Part shown: piece after piece, positions 6,511 to 11,516 of the stretch
Layout of the letters: each line of letters begins with the position of its first letter
Position numbering within the stretch: position 1 is the first letter of the stretch
Source: an uncultured Victivallales bacterium
Lineage (GTDB): Bacteria; Verrucomicrobiota; Lentisphaeria; Oligosphaerales; JAFGRS01
Length of the DNA stretch: 11,516 nt
Assembly: GCA_903834675.1 (NCBI GenBank)
Contig: CAILKC010000036.1
Span: 1 to 11,516 of the forward strand
Direction: 5' to 3'
Translations under genes and position numbers: made by a program
The notes under the pieces: model-generated
Told to the model about the DNA's origin: nothing
Database searches by the model: none
What the model saw: only the letters and a program-made list of their open reading frames with translations

Positions 6511-7424
6511 AGCGTAGGGGCGCTCGGCAAGATCAGCCGGGCCAAAGCGACGTGGGGCGGAGCGGGTTCGATGAAGGCGGCGGCGCGCTGCAGACTGCGG
6601 CCGGGGCCGGCCTCGATCACCTGCTCGATCCCCAGTTGATGCAGCGCTACCACCGCCCCACACCAGTCCACCGACGTCACCAGGTTCCGGGCGGTGTAGT
6701 CGATCAGTTCCGCCACCGTACAGAGCGGCCGCTGGTCCACGGTGGAGAAGACCGGGAGGGTCGGCGACGCCCACTCGCACTGCCCCAGGAAGCGGCGGAA
6801 AGGCTCGGCCACTCCCGGCAGCAGGTCGGCGTGATGATAGGGCAGGTCGGCGCTCAGCAACGCGACCTTGAATGCCCCCTGCCGCGTGGCGCCTTCACTG
6901 ATCTGGCGCAGCTCGGCCAGCGGACCGGCCAGAGCGAAGGCGATGGCCGAGTTGCGGTTGACGATGGCCGTCGTGGTCGCGCCGGCCGCACCGACTAGCG
7001 CCTGCACGTCAGCTTCATGAAAACCGACCACCACCAGCAGGGCATAGTCGCCGGGACGGCAGACACGACACACCTCTCGACGGGCGCTCACCACCAGCTC
7101 CAGCGACTGCGGGTAACTCAGACTCCCCGCCGCTACCAGCGCCGCATAGAGCCCCAGGCTGTGCCCCAGCACCAGCCGGGGCCGTAAACCATGCTGAAAA
7201 CCAATCTCGGCCGCGGCGCAGTTCAGCGCGTGAACCAGCAGTTCCTGCGCTGCCGCGGCGAGCCCGTGATCGGGGGTGAGCAGCGCCTGCAGCAGGTCTT
7301 CCTGCGCCGCCGCCGAGGCCAGCTCCAGGCGTGGCCGCGTCTGGCTGGCGTGCTGCACGTAGAAGGCGCGCTCCGTCTCCGACAGGCCAGCCCCAATTCC
7401 AGGAAACGCCAAGGCCTGTTGCAC
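6507..7424 (-). CDS. FabD-like ACP acyltransferase (malonyl-CoA:ACP transacylase family)
   Basis: A 305-residue protein, the usual FabD length. It has the nucleophile elbow LGHSLGLYAAL with Ser89, a conserved Arg (115 or 116, in VSARREV) that binds the carboxylate of malonyl substrates, a His197/His198 pair in DLPYHHADLL at the position of the catalytic His, and the C-terminal IEAGPGRSL. The family loads malonyl or related extender units from CoA onto ACP. The N-terminal motif normally read as GQGSQ is instead FPGIGAG, so the Gln that shapes the oxyanion hole is missing. Substrate choice or activity may therefore be altered. I chose the GTG at 7424: the protein then begins VQQALAFPG as FabD proteins do, and GGGGGAT lies about 9 nt upstream, 5 nt after the KAS III stop. 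A longer in-frame reading to 7634 only covers the KAS III gene. It presumably serves the dedicated ACP. Confidence 0.85.
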   Translation of the reverse strand: MQQALAFPGIGAGLSETERAFYVQHASQTRPRLELASAAAQEDLLQALLTPDHGLAAAAQELLVHALNCAAAEIGFQHGLRPRLVLGHSLGLYAALVAAGSLSYPQSLELVVSARREVCRVCRPGDYALLVVVGFHEADVQALVGAAGATTTAIVNRNSAIAFALAGPLAELRQISEGATRQGAFKVALLSADLPYHHADLLPGVAEPFRRFLGQCEWASPTLPVFSTVDQRPLCTVAELIDYTARNLVTSVDWCGAVVALHQLGIEQVIEAGPGRSLQRAAAFIEPAPPHVALARLILPSAPTL

Positions 7425-7429
7425 GGCCC

Positions 7430-8557
7430 CTATCCCCCGGCGTAGCGCAGGCAGAAACCCGCCTGCATGAACTTGCTCACCTCGGTGACGAAACTGGCGA
7501 TCCGTTCGCCCTTCCGGCACTGGTGTTCGCGCAGCAGGGTGTCGACGCAGATCAGAGCCATGGGCGGGCCGCAGTACCCGAGCGTGTCCAGCCGACTGTA
7601 GAAGGCCTCGGGGCGCAGGCCCAGCTGTTGGCATTCGTCCATGATCGTCTCGGCAATGTGACGGGTCGGCAGGTTGAGCTGAAAATGGCGAATCGTCTCC
7701 GCACCGATGTTCCCCGCCGTCAGCATCCGCCGCAACCCCTGGACGAAGACGGAGCCGTCCTTTTCGGCGAAGGTCTCCGAGGCCAGCGCATTGCGGAACT
7801 GCTGCCGCAGATGATGGCGGGCCTCGGCATACTCCTGGGCCGGGTTCATCCAGTAGGCTGGCCGCTGGTTGAACATCAGCGACGGCTTGACCCCAGCCAG
7901 GGACTCGAGGTGAACCAGCTCGACCTCGAAGCCCCGGCTACGGGCGGCGTCCGTGCTCAGCACCAGCGCGCCGGCCCCGTCGCAGAGGAACCAGCGCAGA
8001 AACAGCGACTCTTTGTCCAGTTTGGCCTGGTTGTAGTACTCGGCCCGTAGTTCACTCGACGCCATGCTGGCCGAGGCAACCACAGCGGTGTGATACTGCC
8101 CCCCGGCGCGCAGCAGGCTCCAGGCCAGGTAGAGCGCCTTGTAGGCCGAGGTGCAGTTGGCGTGGATCGCGAACTCGGTGCAGAAGGGGATGCCCAAGGC
8201 TTCCTGCAGGCGTGCCGACGGCGTCGGCATCTGGTCCATGTGGGCGGCGCCGTAACACAACAGGTCGACCTCACGGGGGGCGACTCCGGCTTCTGTGAGC
8301 GCGGCGGTCGCCGCCTTCGTCGCCATGGTGATGTTGTCTTCGGTGAACTCGCGAGTCACGGGGTCGATGGCGTAATGCACGCTCTCGATGCCCAGCAACT
8401 CCCGCATCACCGGCTTGCTCGTGGCCAGCCAGCGCCGCAGGTGCGCCGGGGCATCCGGCAGGTCCCCGAGCACCTGCTCCGCCTGTTCCCACGGAATCGG
8501 CTGGCCGGGCAGGAACTTCCCGGCGCCGGCAAGGTAGACTTTCGGGTGGACATCCAT
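7430..8557 (-). CDS. FabH/KAS III-like ketoacyl synthase or acyltransferase
   Basis: A 375-residue thiolase-fold protein of the FabH/KAS III superfamily. Cys135 in HANCTSAYKAL is the acyl-accepting nucleophile, and the preceding LLCYGAAHMDQMPTPSARLQEALG segment is typical of the family. Residue His291 (IRHFQLNLPTRHI) aligns with the catalytic His, and GAGALVLS near 194-201 is the conserved strand. The normal GNT(S) motif carrying the third catalytic residue is replaced by GYCGPP, with Tyr328 where Asn is expected. KAS III enzymes normally prime chains by decarboxylative condensation of an acyl-CoA with malonyl-ACP. Members with altered triads often do acyl transfer or unusual condensations. 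The gene begins directly after the TGA of the FabF-type gene (TGAATG), so the two are coupled. It likely supplies an unusual starter unit. The family is clear and the precise reaction is not. Confidence 0.88.
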   Translation of the reverse strand: MDVHPKVYLAGAGKFLPGQPIPWEQAEQVLGDLPDAPAHLRRWLATSKPVMRELLGIESVHYAIDPVTREFTEDNITMATKAATAALTEAGVAPREVDLLCYGAAHMDQMPTPSARLQEALGIPFCTEFAIHANCTSAYKALYLAWSLLRAGGQYHTAVVASASMASSELRAEYYNQAKLDKESLFLRWFLCDGAGALVLSTDAARSRGFEVELVHLESLAGVKPSLMFNQRPAYWMNPAQEYAEARHHLRQQFRNALASETFAEKDGSVFVQGLRRMLTAGNIGAETIRHFQLNLPTRHIAETIMDECQQLGLRPEAFYSRLDTLGYCGPPMALICVDTLLREHQCRKGERIASFVTEVSKFMQAGFCLRYAGG

Positions 8558-9835
8558 TCAGGTGAACTCAGGCCTCGCGGCCTTCGCCTCGGGTGGCCTG
8601 GAGAAGACCGCACAGCCGTTGTGGCCGCCGAAGCCAAAGGAGTTACAGAGCACATGGGTCAGGCTGGCCGCCCGCGCCGTGTGGGGCACGTAGTCGAGGT
8701 CGAGGCCCTCGCCGGGCTGGTCGAGATTGACGGTAGGTGGAATGAGGCCATGGGCGATGGCCTGGCAGCAAATGACCGCTTCCACGGCGGCCGCGGCGGA
8801 CAGGCAATGCCCCGTCATCGACTTGGTCGAGGAGATGGGAAGGCGCGGGGCCCAGGCTCCGAAAACCTGCTTGATGGCCTGGGTTTCATACAGATCGTTG
8901 AGCACGGTGGCGGTTCCGTGGGCGTTGATGTAGGAGATGTCCTCCGGCTGCCGCCCGGCCAGGGCAAGCGCCCGGCTCATGGTCACGGCCATCCCCACGC
9001 CATCGCGTTTCGGCGATAGGATGTTGTACGCCTCCGAGGTCACGGCCGGCTCCCACAGCAGCGCCAGCGCTGGCGCCGCGCGAGCCTGGGCATGCGCCAG
9101 CGACTCCAGCACCAGTACCCCGGCGCCCTCGGCAATCACAAAGCCGCAGCGGCGCGCTTCGAAGGGTCGGGAAGCCTGCCCCGCATCGCCCTCCCATTCG
9201 GCCAGGGTCATGAGCGCGGAGAAACCGTCCACATACGAGCGGTTCAGGGTGGACTCGGTGCCGCCCGCGATCACCAGATCGCAGACTCCGGCCTGAATAA
9301 GCAGGTACGCCGCATGCAAGGCATAGACTCCCGACGCACAGGCGGTGCTGACCGTAAAGGCCGGCCCGGTGAACCCGCCATCCAGGCTGATCCAGGCCGC
9401 CGGGGCATTGGCCATGCCCTGCAGCACTAGCGTGTCTTCGCGCCCCGGCTCGGGCACACTGGCACTGCCCGTGTAGCCGATGACCACGCCGACGCGGGAG
9501 AGATCGGGCGGGCTTGCTGACAGGCCGCTGGCGGCACGGGCTTCCCGCGCTGCCAACACGGCCATCTTGGTGGCCCGGCTCATCAGGCTGGCCGCACGGG
9601 GCTTGAGACTGCCTGCAAACAGGGCTTCCGCTGCCAGCGGCAACTCGACCCCGAAGGGCGTGCGCATCCCTTCCGGATTGAAGCGCTGAAAGCGCCCGGC
9701 CACCCGGCGGCCGGCCACGAGGCCCTGCCACGACGTGGGCAGATCGAGTCCCAGGCCGGTCAGCAGTCCCAGGCCCGTCACCGCTACGGGCGGATGCACC
9801 GCGCCCTGCCCCAGGTTGCCGTTACGTTCACTCAC
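8558..9835 (-). CDS. FabF-type beta-ketoacyl-ACP synthase II
   Basis: A 425-residue elongating ketosynthase. It has the complete catalytic triad: Cys166 in VSTACASG, His306 in NAHGTAT and His343 in KSMTGH. The C-terminal NSFGFGGHNG loop is present, with His in place of the usual Thr. The stretch after the second His reads CLSAAAAVEA instead of the common LLGAAGAVEA. The enzyme condenses an ACP-bound acyl chain with malonyl-ACP, releasing CO2. Start is a GTG at 9835 with GGAGGG 10 nt upstream, 27 nt after the FAD oxidoreductase stop. No partner chain-length factor (a ketosynthase without the Cys) is present, so it probably works as a homodimer, as in fatty-acid synthesis. Position between the oxidoreductase and KAS III genes makes it the likely chain extender of this pathway. 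Confidence 0.95.
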   Translation of the reverse strand: MSERNGNLGQGAVHPPVAVTGLGLLTGLGLDLPTSWQGLVAGRRVAGRFQRFNPEGMRTPFGVELPLAAEALFAGSLKPRAASLMSRATKMAVLAAREARAASGLSASPPDLSRVGVVIGYTGSASVPEPGREDTLVLQGMANAPAAWISLDGGFTGPAFTVSTACASGVYALHAAYLLIQAGVCDLVIAGGTESTLNRSYVDGFSALMTLAEWEGDAGQASRPFEARRCGFVIAEGAGVLVLESLAHAQARAAPALALLWEPAVTSEAYNILSPKRDGVGMAVTMSRALALAGRQPEDISYINAHGTATVLNDLYETQAIKQVFGAWAPRLPISSTKSMTGHCLSAAAAVEAVICCQAIAHGLIPPTVNLDQPGEGLDLDYVPHTARAASLTHVLCNSFGFGGHNGCAVFSRPPEAKAARPEFT

Positions 9836-9862
9836 CGGGCGCTATCCCTCCGCTGGCCAGAC

Positions 9863-11341
9863 TCACGCCGTGGCCCGGCGGCCGGCCAGATGACCGGCCA
9901 TCATACTCTGCAAGAAGCCACCCATCCGGTCCGTCCAAGCCCCGGCCAGGTGCAGGTTCGGCAGCGGCGAACGCGCCGCCCGCAAGACGTCCCGATGCCG
10001 TCCACACTCGGGTTCAAACCCCATGATGGCGCCCTCAGGCGAGCCCGTATAGCGTTGCAGCGTCACCGGCGTCGCGAGGTCCTGGCATTGCACATGCGCC
10101 GCCAGGCCGGGGATGACGGCCTCCAACTGCCCCATGATCGCCCCCCGGACACGCTCTTTCTCATGCTGGTAGTCGCCCGGCGCCAGGCGGTTCCACCAGG
10201 CGCCGCTGGTGCCTACCACCACACTCAACGTGTGCCGACGGGCAAGCGGGGCTTCAGGTTCGCTGAGACCCGGCGCCGTGATCGAGAAGCCCCCCGCGAA
10301 CTCCCCGCGGCGCTGTTTCCGCAGGCACTGGTCGAGCTGGGCGTCGGGAAAATGTACGGTGAGGTGATCCTGAATCCCGAGCGCCTGGGGTGTACAATCC
10401 AAGCCCAGGTTGAGGCTGAGGACCGACAACGAGGGGCGGAGCGCGTTCACGGCGCGGCGCGCGGCGGCAGGCACGCACTCGGGCGGGAGCAGGTCCCGGT
10501 ACAAGGTCGGCAGGTTGATGGCGGACACGACCGCATCGCCATGCACCTCCTCGCCGTCGGCCAACGTTACCCCAACCGCCCTGCCATTCTGCACCCGCAC
10601 GGCCCGGACCGTCCCCCGCCGGACCTCCCCGCCGAGAGCCTCCAGGCGCCGCACCAGCGCCTCGGTCAGCGTCTGCCCACCCCCCGCAATCGAGTACATG
10701 CCCTCCGTCAACAGAAGATAGGCCATCAGGATGTAGTTGACCGCCGGAAACTCGGCCATGGGCTGGCCCAAAAACACCGCTGGCTGATAGAGCAAAGCGG
10801 CGAGGCTCGCATCAGACACGAAGCGCCCCAGGTAGCTCTCCGCGGACTGGTATGACTGCCGCAGGAAAGTCGGCAACCTGGGCAAAAACCGCGGCAGAGC
10901 AGCCAGGGTGCGCACCCGCACATCAAACAACGGCGCGTAGGCGGCCCCGGCCGCCAGCAGCTCCCGGCGCAGGCGCTGCAGACCCTTTGTCTGTCCGGGA
11001 AAGGCGTCGGCCAACGAGGTAAAAAAACCGTCGGCAGTGTTCGGCAGCCGAAACTCCCGCTCGCCCAGGATCACCCGCGAACCCGTCGCCAGCCGGATGA
11101 AGCGAATCCCTTCCAGACCAAGCTCATCGGCCAGCCAGCGGAATGACTGTCCCGGCCCGCCGGCAGGAACCACGTGCAGAGCCACATCGAAAAGGTGACC
11201 CCCACGGCGATAGGCGACCGCGAAGCCGCCAGCATGCGGTTCCTTCTCGATCACGGTTACCCGCCCGCCGCGCGCCGCCGCGGTCACCGCCGCCGTCAGC
11301 CCACCCAGTCCCCCACCGATGATAAGCACGGATCCGGTCAT
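9863..11341 (-). CDS. CrtI/CrtISO-like FAD-dependent oxidoreductase (phytoene desaturase superfamily)
   Basis: A 492-residue flavoprotein. The N-terminal dinucleotide-binding motif GGGLGGL is at residues 9-15, followed by IEKEPHAGGFA with Glu32 for the FAD ribose and by GGHLFDVALHVV. The middle has the GGGQTLTEAL segment of the superfamily, and the C-terminal FAD-binding signature NLHLAGAWTDRMGGF is at about 462-476. The TLQRYTGSPEGAIMGFEP stretch resembles the carotene isomerase/retinol saturase side of the family. Such enzymes desaturate, saturate or isomerise conjugated double bonds. No other carotenoid genes are here, so it probably acts on an ACP-bound or released polyunsaturated acyl chain (inference). 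I chose the ATG at 11341, directly before the Rossmann strand. An ATG at 11374 would add 11 residues and has slightly better purine-rich sequence upstream, so the start is uncertain. It is the first visible gene of the operon. Confidence 0.9.
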   Translation of the reverse strand: MTGSVLIIGGGLGGLTAAVTAAARGGRVTVIEKEPHAGGFAVAYRRGGHLFDVALHVVPAGGPGQSFRWLADELGLEGIRFIRLATGSRVILGEREFRLPNTADGFFTSLADAFPGQTKGLQRLRRELLAAGAAYAPLFDVRVRTLAALPRFLPRLPTFLRQSYQSAESYLGRFVSDASLAALLYQPAVFLGQPMAEFPAVNYILMAYLLLTEGMYSIAGGGQTLTEALVRRLEALGGEVRRGTVRAVRVQNGRAVGVTLADGEEVHGDAVVSAINLPTLYRDLLPPECVPAAARRAVNALRPSLSVLSLNLGLDCTPQALGIQDHLTVHFPDAQLDQCLRKQRRGEFAGGFSITAPGLSEPEAPLARRHTLSVVVGTSGAWWNRLAPGDYQHEKERVRGAIMGQLEAVIPGLAAHVQCQDLATPVTLQRYTGSPEGAIMGFEPECGRHRDVLRAARSPLPNLHLAGAWTDRMGGFLQSMMAGHLAGRRATA

Positions 11342-11516
11342 ACGTATTGCCGCGCCGTTACCACTCAGGTGCATTTCCCTGCCCCAACGGGGCCGCGGCT
11401 CCGAGCCCAGGGTTGCGGCCATGGTGCTGCTTGTATGAGACTTGCAGCAACCTCGTAGGACACCAGGCGCTTCCCATTCCGCCCTTCGTCCGCCGCGGCG
11501 CACGAGGGGCGTTGGA
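11342..11516 (-). other. Upstream edge: no firm gene or promoter; possible tail of a preceding gene
   Basis: No convincing -35/-10 pair is seen before the oxidoreductase. One minus-strand frame is open from the window edge to a TGA at 11367-11365 and would encode about 49 residues (including DEGRNGKRLVSYEVAASLI). It could be the C-terminal end of a preceding operon gene, but codon third-position GC falls in its second half. An imperfect hairpin pairs 11423-11430 (ggtgctgc) with 11444-11452 (gcagcaacc) around a 13-nt loop, without a T-run. Confidence 0.25.

Noticed and set aside
8090..9019. Plus-strand open frame of about 309 codons opposite the two ketosynthase genes
   Set aside because: Low-complexity Gly/Arg-rich translation with no family features, fully covered by two genes with intact catalytic motifs.
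11423..11452. Hairpin upstream of the oxidoreductase considered as a terminator of a preceding operon
   Set aside because: Six clean pairs with a 13-nt loop and no T-run on either strand. Too weak to call.
1..11516. CRISPR array, tRNA/rRNA, insertion sequence or prophage signals
   Set aside because: No regularly spaced repeats, no cloverleaf or rRNA-like sequence, and no transposase or phage genes were seen on either strand.

Overview
The window is one high-GC bacterial operon of about 11.3 kb, with every credible gene on the minus strand. The high GC in all codon-rich regions, the tight gene overlaps and the REP-like repeats would fit a high-GC proteobacterium. No rRNA, tRNA or housekeeping marker is present, so that placement is weak.

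In the direction of transcription (right to left) the layout is as follows. A carotenoid-desaturase/isomerase-type FAD oxidoreductase (start about 11341) comes first. It is followed by a FabF-type ketosynthase with a complete Cys-His-His triad, a FabH/KAS III-like enzyme, a FabD-like acyltransferase and a 3-hydroxyacyl-CoA dehydrogenase-like reductase. Next come an ABC-2 exporter (ATPase then permease), an XRE-like helix-turn-helix regulator, and a BtrH-like protein (BtrH N-terminal domain plus DUF4872-like C-terminus). After a 138-nt gap carrying a pair of REP-like repeats come a discrete acyl carrier protein, a B12-domain radical SAM enzyme, and the first 17 codons of another gene that leaves the window. 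Most junctions are stop/start overlaps (ATGA three times) or gaps of 0-5 nt, so the genes are probably co-transcribed and partly translationally coupled.

Together they look like a stand-alone, type II (dissociated) fatty-acid/polyketide-style pathway. An acyl chain is primed (KAS III), charged (FabD-like), extended (FabF-like), reduced (3HCDH) and oxidised or isomerised (CrtI-like) on the dedicated ACP. It is then modified by a radical SAM enzyme, transferred to an unknown acceptor by the BtrH-like acyltransferase and exported by the ABC-2 system. I do not recognise this exact gene combination as a named pathway. It shares elements with ladderane-lipid loci, with type II polyene/cinnamoyl clusters and with the butirosin ACP/BtrH side-chain transfer. 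The product, the dehydratase, the phosphopantetheinyl transferase and any core acceptor scaffold are not visible here.

Several enzymes carry altered active-site motifs: KAS III has Tyr where the catalytic Asn is expected, the FabD-like protein lacks the QGSQ motif, and the radical SAM enzyme lacks the classical DxHxxG B12 motif. These changes suggest chemistry that departs from ordinary fatty-acid synthesis.
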